From the NCBI GenBank assembly GCA_033002965.1, contig JAURVB010013873.1, positions 1-64,000 of the forward strand: DNA of 64,000 bases. Reading direction: 5' to 3'. The notes below the pieces were generated by a model that worked only from the letters and a program-made list of their open reading frames with translations, did not search any database and had not been told where the DNA came from. Positions 12,298 to 24,758 of this stretch are shown here, piece after piece. The translations under genes were made by a program, and so were the position numbers. Position 1 is the stretch's first letter. Each line of letters starts with the position of its first letter. Origin of the DNA: Piper betle (taxonomy: Eukaryota; Streptophyta; Magnoliopsida; Piperales; Piperaceae).

Positions 12298-13232
12298 ACC
12301 ATGGTTGCATGAATCGGAATCGGAATCGGAATCGGTTTTCCAGGAAGTCGGAATCGGAATCGGAATCGGAATCGGAATCGGTGTGAATCGGCCAAGAATC
12401 GGTTCAGTTGAATCGGTCCAAATTAATTTAATCGGTCATATATAATAATTTGACAATTTATAATATAAATATATTAAAATTGGGTATTGATGTTATTTTG
12501 ATATTATTCTGTATATTATAGTTTCTGATATTTTTAAATATTTTTTAAGATTTTTTTAAAATTATTTAGAATTAATTATTATTTTTGACTCGAGTTAGAC
12601 TCGAGTCAACTTTTAATTACGAGAATGCCACTCTTTACCCCCGCCGCCGCCGGCCCGGTCGGCGGCGAGTCTCGAGGCGGCGATGTCGGAGGATGTCGGC
12701 AGCCCGGTCGGACGAACAGTCAGCGGCCCGCAGCCGGCGGCGAGGCGGCCCGGAGCGGCGAGTCGGCGGCGAGTCGCGGCGATTCGTGCGTCACAGCCCG
12801 ATTCGGTCCGGCCACACTTCGGCGGCGACGTTGCGAGGTCGGCGGCGAGGTCGGTAGCCCGGTCGGCGGCGAGCCCGGAGTCGGGGAGCACGGCGGAGGG
12901 CGGAAACGGGGCGGCGGCGGGCGGACGAGCGGTGGCGGCGCGGGGGAGCGGGTTTGATTTTAGGTTTTTAAAATCCAAATTACCATTTTACCCATGCTTA
13001 AATAATTTAATAAAAATCATACCTAGGGTATTTTAGTAATTTCATTAAAAAACCGATTCCGATTTAAATCGACCGATTCCGATTCCGAGTTAAATCGGTC
13101 GGAATCGGCCGAACTCGGCCGATTCCGAGGCCGATTCGGGGCCGACCGAGTCGGCCCGAAATCGGATCGGCATCGCGCCGATCCGATTTAAATCGGCCGA
13201 TTCCACACGGAATCGGCCGATTCGTGCAACAG
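12298..13232. mobile_element. hAT-type element with AATCGG terminal arrays, copy 1
   Basis: A 935-bp element bounded by an exact 8-bp duplication TGGTGGGG (12290-12297 and 13233-13240). The ends are inverted: GGTTGCATGAATCGG on the left and, reversed, CTGTTGCACGAATCGG on the right. The left 130 bp is packed with AATCGG hexamers, and the right 200 bp has the same hexamer inverted (CCGATT). Between them lie an AT-rich part, a GACTCGAGT-containing segment and a GC-rich block (12640-12950). Eight-bp duplications and dense subterminal hexamers fit the hAT superfamily; Ac transposase binds AAACGG hexamers in a similar layout. No transposase is encoded, so it is non-autonomous. A sister copy is at 55272-56170. 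Confidence 0.8.
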
Positions 13233-13240
13233 TGGTGGGG

Positions 13241-14178
13241 GCTAGTTCTGGCAAGGTGGACGCATGGATGTGATCTGCAACCACCTGTCCTTGACAGTGC
13301 CGCTGCCGCCATTCTTTTAAAAAAATTAACTTTATGCTCAAAACCAACGGTAATGAAGGGTAATTCTCATTATGCAAAATAAATAAAAAAAATAAAAAAC
13401 CTTTAAGGGTAATGCCATAGTAGCCATCCTGGAATCGTAAACACTATATTAAGATACCTTTAATCATACTTTTCTCAAACAATTTTCACAACTTTTGTAC
13501 TATTTTATCATGTGGCTGTTGAGTGGGAGGAAATGCGTAAATTTTTCATAGACGTCAATCCCCTATAATATTTTTCGTATCGTTAATAACTTTGATACAC
13601 CAGTTGAGTAATGCACGAAACTCATTCCTTTCAAAGATGTAGATCGATAATGATGTAACAAATTAGATGTATAAATGATTAAATAAACCCAATATTACCT
13701 TGCAAATCTGCATTTCAATCATGATCTTTACACATAGAAATAATCAACTATTTCGCAACAATCTTCCCTATTCTCTTTCCACGGAAAACACTGTCTTCCT
13801 CTATTAAACGAGAGCTTAAATTTGCGGTATAATAAATAAATGAAATTTCTACTTCAAGTCTTATTATAGCACAATTCCTCTTTGAAATAGGACTCTAGAT
13901 CGCATCCCAATGCCATCGAAAATGTGATTATGTAGGAGATTAATTACTAAACTACTAAGATTTGGAATATGCTAACAGCCTAATTAAGCTCATCATTGGC
14001 CATATAGTTAAAGTCCCCAAAACAAGCATCAAAGACTCCATTACTCTATGTATCCGATCAATAGCAGTTGTTGGGCTGTTACAGTTGGTAGACTCGTCGA
14101 TGCCTATTCCTATTTGCAGTGTGCCTCTTTCGGTTCCCCTCACCTGCTTTAACTCCAAGGGCCCATGATAGGAAGCAC
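13241..14178. other. Upstream region of the CCoAOMT locus
   Basis: AT-rich with no coding signal. It contains the presumptive promoter of the gene starting at 14289. I could not identify a convincing TATA box. Confidence 0.5.
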
Positions 14179-14185
14179 ACCAACC
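14179..14185 (+). promoter_or_regulatory. AC-type element ACCAACC
   Basis: ACCAACC lies 104 bp upstream of the CCoAOMT start codon, followed by ACCATC. AC elements of this sequence are known MYB-binding sites in phenylpropanoid and lignin gene promoters. The match is exact, but it is only seven bases. The assignment rests on its position next to a lignin-pathway gene. Confidence 0.4.
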
Positions 14186-14288
14186 ACCATCTTTGAAGCT
14201 AATATTCTTCTTGTCTTCTCCTTACAAAAACCACACGATTCCTCCTCATTTCCATCACTTCAACCCGGAGAGAAGCAGACATCCATCA

Positions 14289-15673
14289 ATGGCAAGTACA
14301 GAACAACAAAGAGACAAAACCCAGCAAAGTGATGCCGGGAAACACCAGGAGGTTGGCCACAAGAGCCTCCTCCAAAGCGATGCTCTTTACCAGGTGTGCT
14401 AAATAGTATATACTATCTTTTAGTGCTGATCTTATAGTTATAATAACTTAGAAGAAGCATCGTTTAACAAAATCTTTGTCGGTCGATGAAGTATATACTT
14501 GAGACGAGCGTGTACCCACGAGAGCCCTAGTGCATGAAGGAGCTAAGGGAGATCACAGCCAAGCATCCATGGTAGCTACGACTCTTAGCTTTAATTTTTC
14601 CTCCTTATATCGGGTCTGATATCACCCTGTAATTCAAATTAGCAAGAACTATTTTTCCTTTCATCGTATGGATTCCAAACATTCGTGCACGAGTCGATTC
14701 ACTACCGCTTTTGTTAATGGGTTCCGCTCAACGGTGGAACAGGAACATTATGACAACATCGGCGGATGAGGGGCAGTTCTTGTACATGCTGCTAAAGCTC
14801 ATCAACGCCAAGAACACCATGGAGATCGGCGTCTACACCGGCTACTCCCTCCTCACCACCGCCCTTGCACTCCCTGATGACGGCAAGGTGAAAAATCATC
14901 AACTTCTCATTTTTCCACTGTATACCCTGGAGAAAATAGATCATGAACTCGAATACATGTGATTACTTCTTTTTCTTCTTCCATCCGATACTCAAAGGAT
15001 ATTAAAGATTATGATATTGATCCTAAGTTAAGATTGTTAGGATTGTGTGATTACAAGTGACAAAATTTTGCACAACCGAATGCCTTTCGCCGATGATCTT
15101 TCTCAAATCACTTTGTGGGTATGTACATGTTGGTGGGGGCGCAGATCCTGGCCATGGACATCAACAAAGAGAACTACGAGCTCGGCTTGCCGGTCATAGA
15201 GAAGGCCGGCGTCGCCCACAAGATCGACTTCCGAGAGGGCCCTGCACTCCCTGTTCTCGACCAGATGATCAAAGATGTAAGATGCTCCAAACTTTGAAAC
15301 ATAAGGCAGTCCATATCAACTAGCCTTTTGACATTGCTTTAAATAATTCGCTTATGCATATTGGTGGTCATCAATGCAGAGCATTAATCATGGCTCCTTC
15401 GACTTTGTGTTTGTGGACGCCGACAAAGACAATTACTTGAACTACCACAAGAGGTTGATCGATCTGGTGAAGGTTGGGGGAGTGATCGGCTACGACAACA
15501 CGTTGTGGAACGGGTCGGTGGTTGCACCGCCCGACGCACCACTGCGCAAGTACGTTCGGTACTACCGAGACTTCGTATTGGAGTTCAACAGGGCACTGGC
15601 CGCTGACCCACGCATCGAGATCTGCCAACTCCCGGTAGGCGATGGCATCACTCTTTGCCGTCGCATCAATTGA
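14289..15673 (+). pseudogene. CCoAOMT: Caffeoyl-CoA O-methyltransferase with a premature stop
   Basis: The gene model has five exons: 14289-14393, 14492-14571, 14743-14887, 15145-15276 and 15380-15673, all with GT-AG introns. The product would be about 250 aa, the usual family length. CCoAOMT uses S-adenosylmethionine to methylate caffeoyl-CoA to feruloyl-CoA in cytosolic lignin synthesis. Family landmarks are present: YILETSVYPRE and [11 protein letters not shown] near the start, [10 protein letters not shown] (SAM-binding motif), DADKDNY and YDNTLWNG (divalent metal and substrate region), and a C-terminal CRRIN. The single defect is a TAG at 14528-14530, codon 48, where relatives usually carry a glutamate. 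All splice sites and the remaining frame are intact. It is a recent pseudogene, an allele-specific knockout or a base-call error. Confidence 0.85.
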
Positions 15674-16472
15674 CCCGTCACGACCATGATATACCACATC
15701 TTCACCACCAAATTCCGATGTATCTTGGATAATTATTGATATCACCATAGCTTTCTTGCTTTTTTATGTTGATGCCCACTATCCGAAGTCTGTGTTTGGT
15801 GGTGGAGAAAGGTGGTTGTTTAATTGTTTACTTATATCGGTCACTTTCGTGTGGTGATGGAAAGGTTATCCAGTCGTGTGTTTGGAAATGGTAAAGAAAG
15901 AATTGTGGAGACGGTGAGGGATCATGCCAAGTTTGGTGGCGTGCAACATTTATTACTACTATTGGCCTTTTCCAATAACTTGAACTGGAGTTATGTGTCT
16001 GGTTTACTTTGGAATAATCGTTAATCTGTGTAATGCCCGGCAATACATAATTTTATTGTGAAATATTTAAAAAATACATCGTAGCACAGTGTTAAAAGAA
16101 AGGTATATTTATATTTAATTTATTTTAAAGAATAAAAAGTAAAAAATAGTATCATAAAATAATAACCGATACATAACAAATTTTAATTAAACTAAAACTT
16201 TTATAAATAAAAAATAAAAGGATAATATTTTAAAATATCTAAAGGACACCGTGGTAATATTACATTAAAAGTCATTTTTTATATTAGTATAGATTTTTAT
16301 ATATTCGGCCAGTAATATCAATCATTAAACATACCATAAATTGATTGCGTTTCAGTTATAGATTAAAGACCCACACTATTTTTACCATCTTTACCCCTAG
16401 ATTTGAGTTTGGGTTGGGCAGTTAGATTAATTAAACCGGTAATATTAAAAACATGGGTTGGGCTATTGGTAT
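15674..16472. other. Region 3' of CCoAOMT
   Basis: The first 150-200 bp is probably 3' UTR. After about 16030 the sequence is AT-rich and starts with a TAATGCCCGGCAA stretch of the kind found in dispersed plant repeats. No gene was recognised. Confidence 0.45.
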
Positions 16473-18777
16473 TTTAAAACTCGTTACTCGAGTAAGAATT
16501 TTACATTAGCAAACGAGTCAGTTCAATTATTAGTTCGAGTCGAATCAGTTATATAACTGGCATGCTGAATCGAGGCCAGTCATGCGTTATGAGCGATGAA
16601 AGTTATGTGTACCCAAGTATATAATGATAAGGTTAAAAAAATAATGAGAAATAAATTATTAGAGTATACGATAATATGCAGTTATTTTTTATGTATTTAA
16701 TCGTAGAATTATTTTTATGACGAATAATGTGTTAAGATGCGTTATAAAACAATTTGGATGAGTTATTAGTTATAGAATATGTCATTTTTATATTATGGAG
16801 TGCATTATATTTTAAGGGATTTTCCCATATTTTTATGGATTTTTTTAATTTATTAGGAGTTAGTTATTATTTTCTACTAGAGTTGGAGTTGAGTTAATTT
16901 TTAATTACGAAATCGCAACCCAAACCCTTCCCTAACCTTTTTGCCTCTCCACCACATTGCCGCCCCGATTGTTGCCGCCAACGCCTCCTCTTGCACCGCA
17001 CCACTGTCGATCGTCGTTGCCATCTCCGTTGGAGCTCCAACGAGCTGCCACCCAGCCTTCTTGGCCGTCGCCCAGCCTCCATTATGCCCCGACACCATGC
17101 AATCTTGCTACAATCGCCACCAACCCTACTGCTCTACCGCTGCCGTGCCACCGATGCCTTCCCCTTCAACCCAAGACTTTCCCCCCAAATCGAGGGCCAC
17201 TGCTAAGGCCAGTCAAGAGCCGATCAGACAAGCCAACTGACCTTGGCCGACAAGACCCTCTCCATCACCGCCTATGTCACCCTCACCACCACCATAGTTG
17301 GGTTGAGCTCGTCTCGCCGGTGTCGACTCATAACCCCGGTCTCCTTGTTAAAAAACTCGCCAAAAAAATGTCGGAAAGCCACCCAAAAATCAGATTTGCT
17401 AGCCGGACTTTTGCCAAATTAGTCCAGCCAATCCCGATCGAACTTGGGGTGCTATCGGATGCCGTGCGGCAAACTCTAGTCATTGCTGATCGTTGATGAC
17501 ACGGGGAATAATTAGCTAATTAATTAAAATTAATAATTATTAGCACAACATGCTAGGATTTGATTGATTGATGTGATAAATATTTTATTATAAATAAATA
17601 TAAATTTGCGTGATTTGAATTGTATTAGAATAAATATTAAAGAACTAATTAAGTAAATTTAGCATGTATTGCTAATGAAATGTAACGTGACGTAGAAAAT
17701 CTTGATATGGATTGATGTGTGTGACTTGGTGTGATGAGTGCCTTGATGTGAGTGTGATATAGGATGCGCGAATGCATCATAGTGGGCACTAGCTTTTAAT
17801 TTTGATGTGGAAGTTTAGAGTAAGAGCTCCCCACCTAGGCACGTGGATACGATTGGAACTTCTACTAGGTTCGTTTAGGAGTCATGTCTAGTTTGACTCT
17901 TTTACTCTATCGTGATTTATTTTTAACATGTAAGCAGATGTATCAAGTGGTAGATTTATCGTATCCCATTCCATATGGGCTATTTACTCGTACAAATTTT
18001 CAAATTAATAACCTTCAAAGATGAGATCCGTCGAGTTTGTTTTTGAAAACTCATATCCAAATCACATTGTTTTCAAACCTAATATATTATAATCCCCACC
18101 CAGGCCTATGTACATGTAGTTTTTTTCAGTTTTTTAGTCAGATGTGAAATAAGGGAAAATTGACTCACCCACTACGTGAGCGGGCGCATGCCAGTCAAAG
18201 TTGGCTCTGGATTGGTGAGTGAATCGTTCTATTCCTAAGGGATCCTTATTTCTCAACCTTTGAGTTCCTCAAACCCGGAGATGTGTGGAAGATTACAAGT
18301 ACTGCAATGCAGCACATGTTTAGACTTGTAGTGTTAAAGGGTACTATAGGTACATACTTGAAAGTAGTCAGTGTTTGTGCTCAGAGCCAAGAATAGTACA
18401 GAAGATGTAGAGAGCATTAGGATAATTAATTTTTCTGTGTAAAGGGCAATTTTAAAAGTTGTCAAGGCATGAGATGAATCAGAATGGGATGCTATTGAGC
18501 CAAAGAGGACAGCTCCTGATTAGTGCCCTTATGAGAGATTCTATCCAAAAGTATATGAGTGATTTCATTTAGCAGGAAAGTCAGCTCTCCTATGCCAGTT
18601 TGTTTATTAGTTATTTCTAGACCAATAATACTTGTTACTGACGTTTTTGTATTATATATGTAGGTGAGAATCGGGATAATTGAATGATGTAAGGACTGCA
18701 TAGGAGCATTGATGTATTATGCATCCATGTACCTATCGAATGGAATGGATGTTGTTGAATGATGAATTGGTGTGAAT

Positions 18778-21649
18778 TGTAAAACCCGTGATTCGAGTCA
18801 GGGTTTTACGTTACCGAACCAGTCGGTTCGACCGTTGGTTCGAGTCGAGTCGGTTTCATGAATCGCGTGCTGAGTCGAGACCAGCCGTGAGTTATGAGCG
18901 ATGAGAGTCAGGTGTACCGGAATATATGATGATAACGTCGAGGAGATGGTGAGAGATGAGTTATCAGAATATATGAAAGTATGCAGTATTTTTTTCTTTT
19001 ATATGTTTGATCGTAGAAATAGTTTTAGACCGAATAACGCGTTAGGCGCGTTGGATTATATTCGGGTGGGTTATTAGTTATAGAGCATGTCATTTGGATG
19101 TTATTGTGTTTGTTTTATTTTATGTGATTTTTCTATATTTTTCTAGATTTTTTTAGAATTTATTACGAACTAGTTATTATTTTGACTCGAGTCGGATTCG
19201 AGTCAATACTTATTTACGAAACTGCCACTAGAGCATTTCTTCTTCCTCCCCGACCATTCTCACCCAAACCCTTGCCGCCGCCGCCACTGCCGCGTGCCAC
19301 CGCCGCCGCTGCCGACGCCGCACGGCCGCCGATCAACGCCGCCCCGCCCCGCCGTGCCGTCGCCGTGCCGCCCCGACCAACCCCGGCCACCGTCGCGCCG
19401 CCACAACGCCGGAATCGCCCCACAAGCCGCGACGCTCCGCCCACTGATTTCGCCGCCGTCCGAGCCGCGCCGCCGCCGCTGTGACCCCGACGACCACCCC
19501 CACGACGTCGCCGACGTTTCCCCCATCGTCCCGACCACCGTCGAGGCCGGTCGGAGCCTCGATCGGAGAACGCCGCCACCGCCGCCCATTTTCGACGCCA
19601 CCGTCGACGGCCATCGCCGCCTCGGCTACCCTGTTTGACACCACCATTGGACCGAGCTCGTCGAGCTGGTGCCGATAGACCCCCTGATTGCTCCGTCCCA
19701 AATCATCGCCGGAAAACCGTCGGAATCCGCCGGAAAACCGTCGGAATCCTCCGGAAAACCGCCAACACTCGCCGGAAAACCGCTGGAACCGCCGGAAATT
19801 GGATTTGTGGGAAATTCGCTGGATCATCCGCCGAACGCACCCGGTCCAATCTGATCGGACTTCGGACGCCGCTAGGTGCCGAATTCGAGTTTCGAGCCAC
19901 GAAACGGAAACCCTAGCCGTCGCCGATTTTCGACGACGCGAGGTATAATTTATTTTAATTTAATTATTTGAAAGTTTTGATTATTAGAATTGCATGCTAG
20001 GATTGGTGAATTGTGTGTTATAATAATATATATAAATGTAGATTTGATTAAGGATAAAAATATGAAATTTGTTTGATTGTGTGGAGTTAAAAATAGAAGT
20101 TATGAAACTAATTAGGGTTATTAAGTAATAATCATGATCTAATCAAACTAGTTTAAGTAGACTTGCTAGAATCGATATAGGTTGATGTGTGTTGATTGAT
20201 GTGTGATTGTGTTGATTGTGTGTGCATGCTATAGGATGTGTGATTCATCATGCGGGCGTTAGTTTTTAGCTTGATTGTGTAGGTACGGTGTAGGAGCTCG
20301 CCGCCTAGGCGCGTGGACCCGTTTGGAGCTTCTACCAGGTCCGTTTAGGACTCGTTCTCTGATTTACGCTACTCTCTTGTGTATTTGACTTATTATGTGC
20401 AGGACGAGTTAAGTGGCGTTTTATCGAATCCCACTTAACTCGGGCCATTTAGCCAACGATTTTCTGGATTAATAACCCTCGAGGATGAGATCCCTCGAGT
20501 TTGTTTTCGAACTTCAGATCCAGCTCACGTTGCCTTCGGGCCTATTGTATAAATCCCAACCCAGACCTATATATATGTATAGTTTTCGTGTTTTTGTGAG
20601 AGACTGAATGAGGGAAATCCGACTACCGTGCTACGCGAGCGGGCACGTGTGGGTCGATAGTGGGCTCTGGAATGGTGTACAAGCCGTTTCATTCCCGAGG
20701 GATCCTGACAACTCCACCTTTGAGTTCCTCAAACCCGGAGAAGTGTGGAGGTTCACGGGTACTGCATTGCAGCGCATGTCTAGACTTGTGGTTTCAAAGG
20801 GTACTGAAGGCGACTGCCTGAGAGTACTCGGCCTTCGTGCTCAAGGCCAGGAGTAATATGGAAGGTGCAGAGGGCGGATAGGAACGAGATTTGACGCGAG
20901 AAGCAATAGAGAAATGGCCGAGGCATGAGAATGTGAAAGATAGGGGGACGCTGTCGACCCGATGGCGACGGCTCCCGTATGTGCCCTGATGAGAGTTCTT
21001 GAGGAAGTATATGGTTTTGATTCAACAGGAGAGTTTGCTCTCCTGTGCCAGTTTGATATTAGTTATTTTCCGGGCCGGTAACACTCGTTACTGACGGTTT
21101 TTCTATATATATGTAGGTGAGGAATGCGAGCGATGAAAGCTGTCGGGACTGCGGAGGAGCAGCACGGAACCGCGCACACATGTACCTGCCGCATGTAACG
21201 TATGTATAATGATGGTGTGTTATTATTATGTAAATGATAATTTTGAGGTGTTTGCGTGAATGTATTGCTTGTTATGAAACGAACTGATAAATATGAATGA
21301 GTAGGGAGCCTTGGAGTACAGACTCGGCTCAGGTAAAAAATGAATGAGATAATGGTTGAATGTCATGGTAGATTAGTATGTGTTACCGTATTTTTATAAA
21401 ATAGTATATATTTTCTTTTGGTTTTTCATTTATTATTTTGTCTTGTCTTTGCTTGTACATCATAGCATGCATGTAGGACTACGTTAGAACCCACGCATCC
21501 CATCTATGCATTTCATGTTTGCATCTCCATCTTGAGACACCGAGGGTAGATCCGGGTCGGCTTAACCGAACCCAGTAGATTAGCGAACGGTTCGGTCGCC
21601 GGTGACATTTCCGGGTCGGTTCACGGGTGAGCCGAAACGGGGTGTTACA
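18778..21649 (+). mobile_element. Solo LTR of family LTR-A, 2872 bp, inside the older copy
   Basis: It starts TGTAAAACCCGTG, ends GGGGTGTTACA and has an exact 5-bp duplication TGAAT (18773-18777 and 21650-21654). It carries a GC-rich block (19215-19940) and a roughly 20-bp tandem unit GCCGGAAAACCGTCGGAATC (19707-19800). A short ORF (20608-20856) is also present at 58613-58861. The TG...CA ends and 5-bp duplication identify an LTR; no PBS, PPT or gag-pol adjoins it. Long LTRs starting TGTAA are common in plant Ty3/gypsy elements, but the lineage cannot be fixed from the LTR alone. Confidence 0.85.
21026..21045. other. Perfect hairpin inside LTR-A
   Basis: CAGGAGAG, loop TTTG, CTCTCCTG: an 8-bp perfect stem near the 3' third of the LTR. 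The same 20 bases occur at 59031-59050, and a changed version lies near 18573-18595. It may be an RNA structure of the R region; that is inference. Confidence 0.45.
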
Positions 21650-22167
21650 TGAATGGTGTGAATTGGGTGTTATGATATTTTTATTACAGGAAATGTTGAG
21701 TGGATTTGATGAAATGTTTTGCATGTGATTAAAATTTGTAAATAGAATTGAATAGATTAAGCAATAGAGTCTAAACTCAACTCAGAAGATAAAAAATGAA
21801 TAGAATAAAAATGTTGCAAGAAAACATCATGTTTTTGCTAGATTTTCCACTTATATCGTTATATATATATATATTATTCACAGAGTGGTTCCTATTACAC
21901 AGTTAAGGGAGACTCTGTCCATTTTGTTTTATTTTTTTAAATTGTTAACTTTCGAACATTTAATGAGTTGTGTTGTTTTAAAAAATGGTTGACATATCAT
22001 AACATGTATGTAGAAGATGATAGAGCCTAAACATCTCATCTATGCATTTAATGTTTGTATAATCATCTTGAGACCTTAAGGTTAAATTTTGAGTATATCA
22101 GTGAACAGTTTGGTCACCGGTAACATTTCCAATTTGGTTCATGGGTGAACCGAAATGGGGTATTATA

Positions 22168-24687
22168 GATATAGTTTAATTCTAAAATAGCTTTAATAAG
22201 TATAAAATAAAATGTTTTAAAAATTCAAAAAACATTTTTTATAATAGTTTTTGTGTGTATTGAATAGTATATGTAAATATACATATAATGTTATACAATA
22301 TAATGAACTATATATTAAAAATACTTTTATTTAAGTAAACAAATTTTAATTCTATCAAAAAATTTACATATAATTGATTATATATGTTTAATTTTTATAA
22401 ATAATACAACATATAATATTCCATGGATACCTGCCATATGTATCATACCCATAATTTTAAATATATAATATACTATACAAAAAATAAATTTAAAATTTTA
22501 AAAAAATAAAATATATATTTAATAATATATAGTTTAAAATTAAATTTAATATTTTTAAAATATATATTAAATTTCTATAAAGACAAATCATTTTTTTATT
22601 TGGGTCTTTGCTGAGTTAAAACCAGAGCAATACTAAACATAAACTAAATTTATATAAACTAGAATTTAATTTTTAAAAAATATATGATTTTTTTTAAAAA
22701 ATAAATGAAATTTTAAATTATATTTATAGTTCATTCTATGTAAATATTAATAAATATATAACAATTTTTATATGCGTATGATATTTTTTATATCTATCTA
22801 TTATATTGTGTATATATATAAAAATTCTTAATAAGTATATATAGATATACAAAATTTTTTATCATAATTGTGCATAGTTTTAATAAAAGAGAAAAATATC
22901 GCACCATTAAAAAAAAGGGTGTTTATGACATGATTTGTTGAATCAATTACTAAAGCACTATATAGTCAGCCATAGAGTCAAGTCGAATTGGGGAATTTTC
23001 AAAGCAAAAAAGAGTTTTAAAATTATGAGTAAGAGTATAAATAATCATGATTATTTCTAAATAGCTCCCCGATGTATTCTCTCATGTGCAATTATTTTTT
23101 CTTTTTCTTATCTTAAGAGATAGAAAAAAGAAAATTTCTTTGTATATAGGAAAACATATAGATGACTTACTTGATAATAATAATAATGGTTAATTTTAAT
23201 AAATTATATAATAAGTCTATACAATTATTCTTTGAAATATATTACTTACGTACTATTTTCGGTAAGATTGATAATTAAAATTTTTAATGTCATTTACATA
23301 TATTTCACGTTAAGCAAAAGAGGCAAAAATTTGGTACAACCCTTAGGTTGCACATGTTTGGTTGGCCTTTGACTATTAATGTTTTACCTACAATCGATAA
23401 TTTAGCAAAACTTCTAAGAAGTACTGTCACGAAGTATTTTATAAGTATCTACCTCATCACTTTCACATAGCACCTACATAAAATAAACGACTACAAGACA
23501 CGAAGATAAGATACCAGTGGCGACAAATTTCTATATTAATCGTCTAAAATATTTTCACCATGTTTTTTAAAATTTCCTTCTTATCAGTGACAGATCTTGT
23601 CATTACCGATGCATGCCTTGTTTTCTTTTAGTGTAACTTAACTATAATTAGTAAACTCTAATTATCACTTTAATCTCTGGTTGGGATAAAAAAGATGTAA
23701 AATGTATGAAAATTTCTTAATTATAATTTATAAAGAGTTAGCTAAGATGTAAATATATAAGATGTGAAATCTCTTTCAAAAAAAAATCTTCCATTTGCTT
23801 GTGTTTTTTAAAAGAAGTTAATAAAGATGAAATTTTCAAGATGACCCCCCACTTGGTGTGATTTGCATCATAGCTTAAAATACTTGCATCTTAATTAGAG
23901 ATCAATTCCATTAGCATGAATTATCACAAATCACTTGTAAGGTTGTACATCCACCATAAGCTATAAGACCAAATCATCAACTTAAATATAGATACGCGAT
24001 ACACCCACTTATTTGTAAATTTTCAAAATTGCCATTGATTGTACTTAATTGTGATATCTTCTAAGGTTAGTTTCACATTCAATACTTAATATGATAAAAT
24101 CTACAATATTATTTGGTTTAAGCTTATAAAGTTTTAATTTAGGTCAACCATTTTAAATAAATGACCCGAGACCATGATGTTGTAATTAAACTAATTATTA
24201 CAATTGATTTCAGAGCCGACTGAAAAAATTATTAAACAGTGGGTTGGGCTATATGGACGTAGGCTAGGTTCATAGGCAAAGGAATGAAATTTCAAAGATA
24301 AATTTTAACAAGTAGATTGTATTTTTACTAACATGATTGTTTTTTTATTAGTGGGCTTTTAAGGGCTTCTTTTTTAGTGACTTTTTAAAAAATTTTCCTT
24401 ATATTAATAGTGATATGTCTAGAGATACACTTTGGCCAGGTCATCACATTAGTACAACTAATAACTATATTAGTGATAAGACCTTTGACCATAGTACAAC
24501 TCATATTCCCTTTAAACAAAACTTCTTATATAAAAAGCACAATTTTATTTCAAGCTTTAACAAAGGGAAAAAAATTTGCAACATAATATTTTAACATTAT
24601 AATTACGTTAAAGGCACAAAAAATTTATATCACTAAATATCGCATGGGTAGGAACTGTCAAATCCTCTAAAAATTAATTTCACATCC

Positions 24688-24758
<71 letters not shown>

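Larger units (their letters stand above)
16473..22167 (+). mobile_element. Solo LTR of family LTR-A, old copy split by a younger one
   Basis: A diverged LTR-A copy runs from TTTAAAACTCG (usual TGTAAAACCCG) to GGGGTATTATA (usual GGGGTGTTACA). Flanks GGTAT (16468-16472) and GATAT (22168-22172) match at 4 of 5 positions. It is interrupted at 18777/21650 by a younger LTR-A copy. Without that insert and one duplicated 5-mer it is about 2.82 kb, close to its relatives. Landmarks in LTR-A order are the GC-rich block (16910-17490), the CACCTAGGCACGTGGAT segment (17835) and TGATGAGTGC-type junctions. No internal retrotransposon region is present, so it is a solo LTR. Confidence 0.8.

Noticed and set aside
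12585..13036. Overlapping Arg/Gly-rich ORFs on both strands
   Set aside because: They lie in the GC-rich centre of a hAT-type element. The sister element (55545-55974) has different frames and sequence, so there is no conserved protein.
19182..19948. Pro/Arg-rich ORFs of up to 164 codons
   Set aside because: Low-complexity GC-rich LTR sequence; a closely related LTR lacks the region entirely.
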